Assembly (NCBI RefSeq): GCF_000058485.1
Contig: NC_008278.1
Span: 5,450,962-5,514,961 of the forward strand
Reading direction: 5' to 3'
DNA length: 64,000 nucleotides
DNA from: Frankia alni ACN14a
Lineage (GTDB): Bacteria; Actinomycetota; Actinomycetes; Frankiales; Frankiaceae
Made by a program: the position numbers and the translations under genes. Every line of letters begins with the position of its first letter. The first letter of the stretch is position 1. The notes beneath the pieces are model-generated. The model was not told where the DNA came from, did no database searches, and was given only the letters and a program-made list of their open reading frames with translations. Of this stretch, positions 8,853-18,192 are shown piece after piece.

Positions 8853-9176
8853 CTACCGGTCGACCTCGATGCTCCGTTCGGCGCCGGCCTCAACGCGCAG
8901 CGGCCCGCGACCGAGCAGTCCTTCGAGCTCCCGGATTCGCCGCTGAAGCCGCTCGACCTGCTGCTTCCCAATTTCCTGACCGTTTTCCCAGCCGCGGCGA
9001 TGACCGTCGCCCATCCCCCGCTGGTACGCCTCGGCGACGTCGCGCTCGTGCTCGGTGAGGTGCGTACGACAGGCGATCTCGGGCCCATAGAGACGCATCC
9101 GGCACGGTTTTCCGGACCGGGTCGGCCGCCCGCACAACCGGATCTCGACCAACTGATCGCCAGCACGCTCGCCCAT
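8853..9176 (-). CDS. Small Cys-rich protein (putative zinc-binding), hypothetical
   Basis: 107 residues from ATG 9176. The N-terminal part has CGRPTRSGKPCRMRLYGPE followed by IACRTHLTEHE, a compact arrangement of three Cys and one or two His that could form a zinc site. The remainder is a strongly charged helical region (GQEIGKQQVERLQRRIRELEGL), a probable coiled coil for dimerisation. Similar small CGxxTxxGxPC proteins occur in actinobacteria and phages, with no known role. A near-consensus vegetative promoter lies just upstream at 9218-9245. The gene stands alone. Confidence 0.7.
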   Translation of the reverse strand: MGERAGDQLVEIRLCGRPTRSGKPCRMRLYGPEIACRTHLTEHERDVAEAYQRGMGDGHRRGWENGQEIGKQQVERLQRRIRELEGLLGRGPLRVEAGAERSIEVDR

Positions 9177-9217
9177 GTCGCCACCGCTCTCATCGTTGTC
9201 AGGGATGACCGCGGAAA

Positions 9218-9245
9218 ATTATAAACCACGCAAAGAGTCAGACAA
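9218..9245 (-). promoter_or_regulatory. Near-consensus sigma-70-type promoter
   Basis: On the minus strand TTGTCT (9245-9240) is followed after 16 bases by a perfect TATAAT (9223-9218). Such a match is rare in DNA this GC-rich. It points at the small Cys-rich gene, giving a predicted leader of about 35 bases. Confidence 0.65.
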
Positions 9246-10266
9246 GATGTTCTCAACTATTCCGATAGCCAAAGAACGACGATCTTCGGTGGCGCGCGGG
9301 AGCCGCGCCGAATAGTCGTTCGAACGACGCCCGCATCCGTCCTGTTCGGACGACCCTCCTTCACCGACGCCGGTTTCACCCGCCACTTCCCAGGGCGCAC
9401 CACACCGCGGAGCCCGCCTCTGCCCGGAGCCCGCCGCACAGCAGACCCGCCACACGGCAGACCCGCCACACCGCGGCAGAGCCCATCACGCAGCGGCAGG
9501 GCCGGTGCGCGGGCGGAATGCCGCGGACGGGCGCCGTCGGTCCGAGTCACCCGGCCTTCGGTGCCCGATCCCCGACGGCCGTGGGCGCGCCGGATGTGCC
9601 CGCGTCGGCGGGTGTGCCGCGGCGGCGGTCCGTCTCACGAGAGCGCGCGGGACGGCGCGCCACACGTCGACGGCTTCACGGATCGTCTGGTCAGGGCTTT
9701 GGGGCAGCGGAAGGCCGGCCCCGAGACGGTGCAGGACGCCCGCCGGCCGCCGATCGGTGAAACGAGGCGCTCCGGCGCGCCGGAAAGGCGGACGGCCGGA
9801 GTCCGTTTGATGGCACTCCCCACGGCCGGCGGTGTCGGGTATCCGTCACCGCCACCGTCCCCGCCCCGGCCGCCACCCGGATACGCCCGATGCCACGGGA
9901 AAAGGGGCCGGAATTTCCCGGATTAGACCGGACATGCGCCACCCGACAACCCGCGGCTGCGGCTCGACACGCGTACGGCGGCATCCTGGACACCGTCGAC
10001 CCGGCGCCATACTTTCAATCCGCACCCAGAATTGTTCCTAACCAGGCGGTCGCTTTCTCACCGAAAACAGGTCCAGCGATGCGGCCTCATTGTTGAGGCA
10101 ACTTTCATCCGGTCTCGACCAGACCCGACGGGACACCAGGAGACCACGATGAACGTGCCGCGCGGGCGATTCGGCTGGCGTGCCCGGAAGGACGGTCGGG
10201 GCAAACCGTGACGTCGTTGCGGGAGCGACGCCCAAGCATTTTCTCATCAACGCAAGGAGCATGGAC
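9246..10266. other. Long intergenic region without a recognisable gene
   Basis: All open frames here are short, overlapping and Arg/Pro-rich without codon bias. The first 60 bases and the stretch 10000-10100 are relatively AT-rich and probably regulatory. A small stem-loop gcctcattgttgaggc lies at 10084-10099, upstream of the secreted protein gene. Repeated short motifs such as cagacccgccacac at 9440-9475 are also visible. The stretch could be decayed DNA, but no recognisable remnant was found. Confidence 0.5.
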
Positions 10267-10812
10267 ATGAACAGGACCTCCCTTCGCCGGAGCCTCGCCG
10301 TCGCCGTTGGCGGAGTGGCCGTCGCCGGCATCGTCTCCGTCGGACAGCCCGCCCTCGCCGCCGCCGGCGGCGGTGGATCGGCCACCACGTCGGGGACCAG
10401 CGCCCCGGCGCCCACGAGCAGCTCGGGTTTCGCCGCCGCCGCCGCGACGACCAAGGCCGGCCGCAACAGCCACGGCATCAGCGCGCAGCACCTCGACGGC
10501 GCCTGCAACCTGTACAGCAACGGCGACGGCGATCTGTGCCTGTGGTACCTCCAGAGCTACGGGGGCAGCCACGCGGACTTCTTCTACTCGGACAACGACC
10601 TCAACAACAACACCTTCAGCTCGCCCGGTGCCGGACAGGGTGCCCGGGTCGGAAACAACTCGGAATCCGCCTGGAACTACGACCAGCACCTCACCGCCCG
10701 CGTCTACACCGGTGTGAACAGCACGGGCACCGCGGGCACCATCGCCCCCAGCAGCGGCGGCAACTTCACCCCCACGTTCATCAACAACGTCGAGTCCTTC
10801 ATCTGGGTCTGA
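10267..10812 (+). CDS. Secreted protein, peptidase inhibitor I36-like
   Basis: 181 residues. The sequence aaggag at 10254-10259 is only one base from the ATG at 10261 but seven from the ATG at 10267, so the second start was chosen. A Sec signal peptide is clear (LAVAVGGVAVAGIVSVG, cleavage after QPALA). After an Ala/Gly/Ser/Thr linker, the C-terminal 100 residues contain DGDLCLWYLQSYGGSHADFF, then GAGQGARVGNNSESAWNYD and NNVESFIWV. This pattern is seen in actinobacterial I36-type (Streptomyces metalloprotease inhibitor-like) proteins. The role is probably extracellular inhibition of a protease or a structural function; activity is inferred only. A lipoprotein and a subtilisin follow on the same strand. 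Confidence 0.72.
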   Translation: MNRTSLRRSLAVAVGGVAVAGIVSVGQPALAAAGGGGSATTSGTSAPAPTSSSGFAAAAATTKAGRNSHGISAQHLDGACNLYSNGDGDLCLWYLQSYGGSHADFFYSDNDLNNNTFSSPGAGQGARVGNNSESAWNYDQHLTARVYTGVNSTGTAGTIAPSSGGNFTPTFINNVESFIWV

Positions 10813-10976
10813 TCCCGCTCGAAAACCGATCCAACCGCTGACCGCTTAACCGCTCCCACCGACGACGCGCCGTTTTCAGGGCCGGTCCCGTCCCCACCCG
10901 GACGATCAGGATCGGCCCTGATCGGCCGTGATCGGCCGTGTCGGTCGTTGCGGCCGCGGTGACCGACAGGAGACCG

Positions 10977-11978
10977 ATGCCCCACCAGGCGGGCCGTTTC
11001 GGCCGGCTCCACGCCCCCCGCCGGCGGTCCGCCCCCGGACGGGGCGATCCTGCCTCCCGGCGCGCGTCGGCGACGACCCCGGCCCTCGCCGCGCCTCTCG
11101 CCCCGGCCCTCGCCGCGGCCCTCCTCGCGGCCCTCGTCGCCGGCTGCGGGAGCACCGCCTCCACCGCCCCGGCCGCCGTCGCGGCGGCCCGGCCGCCGTC
11201 GCTTCTCGACGGCGCATCGCTGCGCCTTCCCCTCGACCCCTACCTGCTCAGCCCGCGCGAGTCGGTGTCGGTCGCCCAGGCGTACCGGGTGCTGCTCGCC
11301 CAGTGCACCCGCCGCTTCGGGGTGCCCGATCCGCGACCGCGGGCCGCCACTGCGGACGTGCCGGCCACCCTGAACGAACGGCGCTACGGCATCACCGACG
11401 CCGCACTGGCCGCGACGGCCGGATATCGCGTGTCGAAGCCTCGACCGGGCGACGCAACCCCGGCGTCCGCGGGAGCGGCGACGGCACCGGATCCCAGGAC
11501 GCTCGACATCCTCACCGGCCGGCATCCAGGCGCCGTCGACGGGCGACCCGTCCCGGCCGGCGGCTGTGTCGGTGAGGCGAAGCGCCGGTTGCACGCCACC
11601 GCACCCGCCGGGACGGACCCGGACCTGGCGCAGCGGCTCTCCCAGAGCAGCTATTTCGCCTCCGGCCGCGACGAGCGCGTGCGGGCGGTCCTGCGCGCCT
11701 GGTCCGCCTGCATGCGGACGCACGCCCTGTACTACTCGTCGCCCCTGGACGCCGCCGCCGATCCACGGTTCCGCACGGGCCCGGTGTCGGCGACGGAAAC
11801 CGCCGTGGCGGCGACCGACATCGCCTGCAAGAAACAGACCAATCTGGTCGGCGTCTGGTTCAGCGTCGAGTCGGAGCTTCAACGCCCCGATCTCGCCACC
11901 CATCGCAGGGCGCTGGAGCGGATCCGGCAGACCAACCAGATCCAGTTGACGGTCGCGCGCGGCCTCGGGCTCGGCTGA
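10977..11978 (+). CDS. Lipoprotein, hypothetical
   Basis: 333 residues from ATG 10977, preceded by caggag at a suitable distance. It has an unusually long, Arg-rich N-terminus, then a hydrophobic stretch ending in the lipobox LVAGC. The mature part is unlike any enzyme I recognise. It contains several Cys (AQCTRRFGV, GGCVGEAKRRL, SACMRTHAL, DIACKKQTN) and C-terminal helices (LERIRQTNQIQLTV). This resembles a family of actinobacterial membrane-anchored proteins found beside secreted proteins. It lies between the I36-like protein and the subtilisin, each with its own ribosome binding site. Confidence 0.65.
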   Translation: MPHQAGRFGRLHAPRRRSAPGRGDPASRRASATTPALAAPLAPALAAALLAALVAGCGSTASTAPAAVAAARPPSLLDGASLRLPLDPYLLSPRESVSVAQAYRVLLAQCTRRFGVPDPRPRAATADVPATLNERRYGITDAALAATAGYRVSKPRPGDATPASAGAATAPDPRTLDILTGRHPGAVDGRPVPAGGCVGEAKRRLHATAPAGTDPDLAQRLSQSSYFASGRDERVRAVLRAWSACMRTHALYYSSPLDAAADPRFRTGPVSATETAVAATDIACKKQTNLVGVWFSVESELQRPDLATHRRALERIRQTNQIQLTVARGLGLG

Positions 11979-12046
11979 CCCGCCTCCCGACACGCCCGCC
12001 CCGCGACCGGCGCGCCGATCCGGCGCGGCCCGGAGGAGTGAAAGCA

Positions 12047-13219
<1,173 letters not shown>

Positions 13220-13249
13220 CCAGCCGGCGCACTCATCGCCCGCCCGAGG

Positions 13250-14533
13250 TCAGCCCGTCGTGATCGACGGGTCGAAGGCAGCGGCCGCGCCGGTGACGCC
13301 GTTGACCCAGCCGCCGGGCTGGTTGACCACCTTGCCGCCCTGGTAGCGCACGAACACCACGTACGGGTTGCCCACGGCCGGTGCGCCCTTCGGCGCGGCC
13401 GCTCGGTTGTACTGGTACGACATGAACACCGGGACGGTCTCGGTGTTCAGCGCCTTGATGAGCGACGCGCCGGAGAAGGTGGCGAATCCCTGCTTCTTCC
13501 CGATGGCGTAGTTCGTCATGATCGTGGAGAACGACCACTGGCCGAGCACGGTGCGACCATCGTCCTTTTCGTACGTCTTCATCGCCGTGCGGTAGGTGGC
13601 GACGTCCGGCTGCGCGGTGTCGTCGAAGCTGACGAAGATGTCGCCGTACAGCGAGCCCTCGACCGCGGTCTTCGGCGAGACCTTGGCGAAGAAGTTGGGA
13701 ACGTCCACGGCCGAGGCCTGGGCGATGATGTTACGCGGACTGAACCCCTGCTTCTCGAGCTGTTCGTAGAGCGTCGCGTCCTGCACCCCGCTGAGCGCGG
13801 TGAAGATGGCGTCGGGCTTGGCCTTGATCGCCTCGGCCACCTGCGGCGAGAGGTCGGCGGTGGTGGCGGGGACGGTGATCGCGGTCACGCTGCCCCCGGC
13901 CCGGCGGAAGAACACGTTCATCGAGTTCACCACCGCGCTGCTGTCGCCGAGGTCCGACACGACGAGCACGCCCTTCTTCGCGCCCAGCTTCGCGGTCGCG
14001 TACGCCGCGTTGGCCGGGTACTCGGAGAACGAGCCGCCGCCGTAGGGGAAACTGTCCGGGCTGGAGTACTCCTGCGGGGAGATCGGCACGCTGTGCACGG
14101 GGATACCCGCCTTCGCGAAGATCGGCAGCGCGTTCGCGCCGATCCCGAGGGCGAAGCCGGAGACGAAGTCGACCTTGTCCGCGGCCAGCTTGTTCGCGCA
14201 GGTCAGGGCACCGGCCGAGGTCGACTTCGAGTCACATAAATCGATCTTCAACGGCCGTCCACCAAAACCGCCGAGCTTATTGTTGATATAGGCCGCGGCC
14301 GCTCTGGTACCCACCACCCACTGGTTCTCCTGCGCGGACGCCGCCACGCCCGACTGCATGACGATCAGACCGACGGTAACCGGTTTGCCCTTCAGGGTGT
14401 CCGCGTGGTCGGCGGCAGTCGAACCGGTACCGCCGCCCCCGCTGGATCCACAGCTGGTCATCGCCGCGGCCACGCACACGGCGGAGAATCCCGCCGCGAT
14501 CGCTCGTCTGATGGGAGTCCGGATCGGCTGCAC
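13250..14533 (-). CDS. Branched-chain amino acid-type ABC transporter substrate-binding lipoprotein
   Basis: 427 residues. A signal peptide with lipobox MTSC near residue 28 is followed by a periplasmic-binding fold of the Leu/Ile/Val family: PVTVGLIVMQSGVAASAQE, NNKLGGFGGRPLKIDLCDSK, GVLVVSDLGDSSAVVNSM, and FTALSGVQDATLYEQL. It should capture an amino acid, short amide or similar small molecule outside the membrane and deliver it to the permease encoded next door. It lies 109 bases downstream of the fused permease on the same strand, separated by an 18-bp tandem repeat. Confidence 0.9.
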   Translation of the reverse strand: MQPIRTPIRRAIAAGFSAVCVAAAMTSCGSSGGGGTGSTAADHADTLKGKPVTVGLIVMQSGVAASAQENQWVVGTRAAAAYINNKLGGFGGRPLKIDLCDSKSTSAGALTCANKLAADKVDFVSGFALGIGANALPIFAKAGIPVHSVPISPQEYSSPDSFPYGGGSFSEYPANAAYATAKLGAKKGVLVVSDLGDSSAVVNSMNVFFRRAGGSVTAITVPATTADLSPQVAEAIKAKPDAIFTALSGVQDATLYEQLEKQGFSPRNIIAQASAVDVPNFFAKVSPKTAVEGSLYGDIFVSFDDTAQPDVATYRTAMKTYEKDDGRTVLGQWSFSTIMTNYAIGKKQGFATFSGASLIKALNTETVPVFMSYQYNRAAAPKGAPAVGNPYVVFVRYQGGKVVNQPGGWVNGVTGAAAAFDPSITTG

Positions 14534-14550
14534 GAGGTTTCCCTTCGCCG

Positions 14551-14641
14551 GAGGAGCGCATGGTGATGAAGGAACGCATGGTGGTGAAAGAACGCGTGAG
14601 GATCAAAGAACGCGTGAGGATGAACGATCGCGTGGTGAGGA
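14551..14641. repeat. 18-bp tandem repeat between permease and binding-protein genes
   Basis: About four and a half copies of an 18-base unit of the form agaacgcgtgaggatgaa (14571-14588, 14589-14606, 14607-14624, plus degenerate ends). It occupies the only non-overlapping junction in the importer locus and contains the binding-protein gene's leader. It could alter mRNA processing or translation. Confidence 0.75.
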
Positions 14642-14642
14642 G

Positions 14643-16610
14643 CTAGAGCGGTGTGGAACTGGGCGCCGTCGTCTCCTCGGGCCGGCGGACGGGCTGCGTT
14701 TCGGCCGGCCGGTGGGCGGGGGTGGGGACGGAGGCGGGGACGGCGTGCGGCCGGGAACCGCGGGCACTCCACCACGCCCACTGCCGGCGCGCCGCGATCA
14801 CGGCGCCGTCCGGATTGGCCACGATGGTCAGCAGCAGAAGCAGGCCGGAGGCCAGGCCGTAGTAGCGGGCGACCGAGCCGATCGCGTCCTGCACGAGCAG
14901 GTAGAACACTCCGCCCTCGGCGGCGAGGCCCGCGAAGATGGCACCGCTGACGACCGACACGCCGCCGATGTAGACGAGCACGATCAGCCCGATCGACCCG
15001 AAGACGTCGAAGCGGTCGAAGGAGACGGCGCCGATCTGGTAGGACAGCAGCGAACCCGACACGCCGGCCACTGCGGCCGACACCGCGAAGGCCTGGAGTT
15101 TCGCGCTCGACACGCTGATACCCGACGCGGTGGCCGCTCGCTCATTGCTGCGCACGGCCAGCATCCGCAGCCCGGACGGGCCGCGCCGAAGGTTCCCCGT
15201 ACCCCAGACGAGCAGGGCGGTGAGCAGGACGCAGAACAGGCCGAACCGAAAGCGGTGCAGGGAGGGATCGAGCGAGAATCCGAAGATCGACGGGGAGGGT
15301 GCGAGGCTGCCGGTCTGCCCGCCGGTCCAGCTCCGGTTGAGGAAGAGCACCGCGTTCACCGCGACTGCGGCACCGATGGTGACGACCGCCAGGTTGAGTC
15401 CCCGCACGCGCAGCGCCGGCAGCCCGAGAACCATCCCGATCGGCACCATGCAGACGGCCGCGAGGACCAGCGGAAAGGGGAACGGCACGTTCAGGTCCTC
15501 GGCGAACTTCGACGTCAGCAGGCCGCCGATGCCGGCGAACGTCATGGGCATCAGCGAGGTCTGACCGACGAATCCCGTGACGATCACGACGGACAGCGCG
15601 ACACTGATCGTGACGAGGGAGGTGGTGAGCCCCGACTGGTAGGTGCCGTTCAGCAGGGCCAGGCCCGCGACCGCTACGACGACGAGGGCCACCGCGGAGC
15701 GTGGGCGGATTCCGTCCCGGGGCGCGAGCGGCAGCCGGACCGTGGAAATCGTGCCGCGCTCGGGGATCAGCCGTCCGGTCAGCACGACCGCGGCGATGAC
15801 GACCGCGAACGGCAGCGCGTCGGTGACCCCGGTCTGCTTCCAGTAGCGGCCGATCTCGGACTGCGCGGACCCGATCAGAATCCCGGCGAGCGCGGTGAGC
15901 CCGAAGGAGCGGAATCCACCCAGAAGAGCCGCGGCCAGAGCCGGAAGAATGAGCAGGGTGAGGCCGCCGATGCTCAGGCCGACGATGGGCGCGATGAGTA
16001 TTCCGGCCAGGCCGGCCAGGGCACATCCGATGGCCCAGTTCGTGGCGGCGATGAGATCGGGCGAGAAGCCCAGCAGGGCGGCGCCGCGCGGATTCTCGGC
16101 GGCGGCCCGGGTCGAGACACCGATCAGGGTGGCGCTGTACCAGGCGGCGAGGGCGATCGCGATCACGATGGTGATCCCGAGCAGCCATAATCGGTCCTGG
16201 CCGAACTGGATGCCGAAGACCCCCACGTCCCCGGTGGGCAGGACCTTCGGGGCGTTGCGGATCTGGTCACCGAACCAGAGGCTGGCCGCTCCCTCCAGCG
16301 CGGTGAGCAGGCCCAGCGTGACGATCACCTTGGCCAGGATCGGGGCGGAGCGAAGGGGCCGCATAACCGCCGCGTGCCAGACCGCGCCGAAGGCTCCCGC
16401 GGCGAGGAGGGTCACGACGAGCGCCACCGGCTTGGGCACTCCCTGCTCGACGAGGCGGGCGAAGAAGAAGGCGGCGAACATGCAGACGGCGCCCTGGGCG
16501 AAGCTCAGGGTCCCCGAGCCGCGGTGCACCAGGACGACGCCGCAGGCGAGGATCGCATACGCCGCGCCGGAGCCCAGCCCGAGAATGGCGAAGAGAACGA
16601 CGGTGCTCAC
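14643..16610 (-). CDS. Fused LivH-LivM permease of a branched-chain-type ABC importer
   Basis: 655 residues containing two permease domains normally encoded by separate genes. Residues 1-290 are LivH-like (GLGSGAAYAILACGVVLVHRG, FAQGAVCMFAAFF). Residues about 310-600 are LivM-like (VVIVTGFVGQTSLMPMTFAG, LRMLAVRSNERAATASGI, FGSIGLIVLVYIGGVSVVSGA). A Pro/Thr-rich cytoplasmic tail follows. A single chain supplies the whole membrane channel. It overlaps the LivF-type ATPase by 4 bases (ATGA), so stoichiometry is probably set by translational coupling. Confidence 0.93.
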   Translation of the reverse strand: MSTVVLFAILGLGSGAAYAILACGVVLVHRGSGTLSFAQGAVCMFAAFFFARLVEQGVPKPVALVVTLLAAGAFGAVWHAAVMRPLRSAPILAKVIVTLGLLTALEGAASLWFGDQIRNAPKVLPTGDVGVFGIQFGQDRLWLLGITIVIAIALAAWYSATLIGVSTRAAAENPRGAALLGFSPDLIAATNWAIGCALAGLAGILIAPIVGLSIGGLTLLILPALAAALLGGFRSFGLTALAGILIGSAQSEIGRYWKQTGVTDALPFAVVIAAVVLTGRLIPERGTISTVRLPLAPRDGIRPRSAVALVVVAVAGLALLNGTYQSGLTTSLVTISVALSVVIVTGFVGQTSLMPMTFAGIGGLLTSKFAEDLNVPFPFPLVLAAVCMVPIGMVLGLPALRVRGLNLAVVTIGAAVAVNAVLFLNRSWTGGQTGSLAPSPSIFGFSLDPSLHRFRFGLFCVLLTALLVWGTGNLRRGPSGLRMLAVRSNERAATASGISVSSAKLQAFAVSAAVAGVSGSLLSYQIGAVSFDRFDVFGSIGLIVLVYIGGVSVVSGAIFAGLAAEGGVFYLLVQDAIGSVARYYGLASGLLLLLTIVANPDGAVIAARRQWAWWSARGSRPHAVPASVPTPAHRPAETQPVRRPEETTAPSSTPL

Positions 16611-17377
16611 CGGACCGCCCCGCCCTGGTCGGCCTGGTCGGCCTGGTCGGTCTGGGCATCAGGGGCATCCTGGGCGCCGAGGTAGCTCGCCTCGATGAGG
16701 TCGCGCTGCCCTCTCAGCTCCACGGCGGGCCCCTCCTGGACCATGGCCCCGTGGTTGAACACGTAGGCCCGGTCGACCACCTGGAGCGCGAGGTCGACGT
16801 GCTGTTCGACGATGAGGATGGCGCAGCCGAGGTCGTCGGCGATCCGCCGCATGACCGGCAGCAGCTTCTTCACGATGACGGGAGCGAGGCCCAGGCTCAT
16901 CTCGTCGACCATGAGCGCCCTGGGACGCATCGTGATGGCCCGGCCGATCGCCAGCATCTGCTGCTCACCGCCGGACAGCAGGCCGGCGCGCATCCGCAGC
17001 CGGCTCTCCAGGGCGGGAAAGTAGTCGAGGACCACCCTGACGGGATCGCCGTGGCGCCGGCCCCGGCCCATCCGGATGTTCTCGCGCACGGTGAGGTCGA
17101 AGAACACCGAACGGTCGTCGGGGACGAGGCACAGGCCGCGGCGCGCCACCCGGTCCGGCCGGCCGCCGTCGACGGGGGCGCCGAGGAAGCGAACCGCCCC
17201 GCCGATCGGCCTGAGCACGCCGGCGATGGTCAGCAGGGTGGTGGTCTTGCCGGCGCCGTTGGGACCGAGGACGGCGACCAGTTCGCCCTCGCCGACGGTG
17301 AGGTCCAGGTCGCGGATGACCGGGACGCCGGCGTAGCCCGAGGTCAGGCCCGCGCAGTCGATGATCGCCGCCGTCAT
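16607..17377 (-). CDS. LivF-type ABC transporter ATPase
   Basis: 256 residues. Walker A is GPNGAGKTTT, the signature is LLSGGEQQMLAIGRAI, and the Walker B region reads RALMVDEMSLGLAPVIV, with the LivF-typical DEMSLGL in place of DEPS. It also has the H-loop ILIVEQHVDLAL. The last 30 residues are an acidic, Gln/Asp/Ala-rich tail (DAQTDQADQADQ) with short repeats. It overlaps the upstream LivG gene and the downstream permease by 4 bases each. Confidence 0.94.
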   Translation of the reverse strand: MTAAIIDCAGLTSGYAGVPVIRDLDLTVGEGELVAVLGPNGAGKTTTLLTIAGVLRPIGGAVRFLGAPVDGGRPDRVARRGLCLVPDDRSVFFDLTVRENIRMGRGRRHGDPVRVVLDYFPALESRLRMRAGLLSGGEQQMLAIGRAITMRPRALMVDEMSLGLAPVIVKKLLPVMRRIADDLGCAILIVEQHVDLALQVVDRAYVFNHGAMVQEGPAVELRGQRDLIEASYLGAQDAPDAQTDQADQADQGGAVR

Positions 17378-18192
17378 CGCACCGGCCCGTTCTCGGGACC
17401 GACGGCCGCCTCGGCCGCCTCGGCCGCCTCGGCCGCCGCCGGATCGTCGTCGACGCCGAGATACGCCTGGATCACCCGTGGGTCCTGCCGAATCGCCTCC
17501 GGGTCGCCGCTGGCGATGAGCCGGCCGAAGTCCAGGACATGGATCTCGTCGCAGACCTTGAGGACCATCCCCATGTCATGGTCGATCATGATGATGGTCA
17601 GGCCCTCCTCGACGAGTTCCCGCAGCCGTGCGGCGAAGGCCAGCGCCTCGCTCGTCCCGAGTCCCGCGGCCGGCTCGTCCAGCAGCAGCAGTCGGGGGCG
17701 CAGCGCCAGCGCTCGGGCGACGGTGACGAACTTGCGCTGCCCGAGGGACAGGTCGGGCGGCAGCACGTCGGCCAGGTCCTCGATCCGCAGCCGCGACAGC
17801 GCGTCCTCGACCGCCTCGGCGGCCGCCCTCGACGGGCGGGGCCGGACGAGATCCACCAACGGCGACCACCAGGTGGATTTCTCCGCCGCCGCGGTCAGGT
17901 TCTCGCGGACGGTGAGGTCCTCGAACAGTTCAAGCGTCTGGAACGTGCGTCCGATGCCGGTCCGGATCCGCCGGTGGGCGGGCACCCTGCTGAGGTCGTG
18001 GCCCTCGAACGTCACGGTTCCGGTGGCGGGGGTGAAGCCGGTGACGGCATCCATGAAGGTCGTCTTGCCCGCACCGTTGGGGCCGATGAGGCCGACGAAC
18101 GTGGCCGGTTCGACCGCGAAGGAGACCTGGTCGAGCGCCCGCAGTCCGCCGAACTGGACGGTGAGGTCGTGGACACCGAAACGGGTCATCAC
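17374..18192 (-). CDS. LivG-type ABC transporter ATPase
   Basis: 272 residues. Walker A is GPNGAGKTTF, the signature is LSLGQRKFVTVARAL (LivG-type LSxGQ), Walker B is LLLLDEPAAGL, and the H-loop is IMIDHDMGMVL. The LivG-specific FQTLELFEDLTVRENL segment is present. The C-terminus carries an Ala/Glu-rich repeat (AAAEAAEAAEAA). It overlaps both neighbours by 4 bases, in the order hydrolase, LivG, LivF, LivHM. Confidence 0.94.
   Translation of the reverse strand: MMTRFGVHDLTVQFGGLRALDQVSFAVEPATFVGLIGPNGAGKTTFMDAVTGFTPATGTVTFEGHDLSRVPAHRRIRTGIGRTFQTLELFEDLTVRENLTAAAEKSTWWSPLVDLVRPRPSRAAAEAVEDALSRLRIEDLADVLPPDLSLGQRKFVTVARALALRPRLLLLDEPAAGLGTSEALAFAARLRELVEEGLTIIMIDHDMGMVLKVCDEIHVLDFGRLIASGDPEAIRQDPRVIQAYLGVDDDPAAAEAAEAAEAAVGPENGPVR

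Noticed and set aside
9246-10266. Insertion sequence remnant in the long gene-free stretch
   Set aside because: No transposase fragment, terminal inverted repeat or target duplication could be found.
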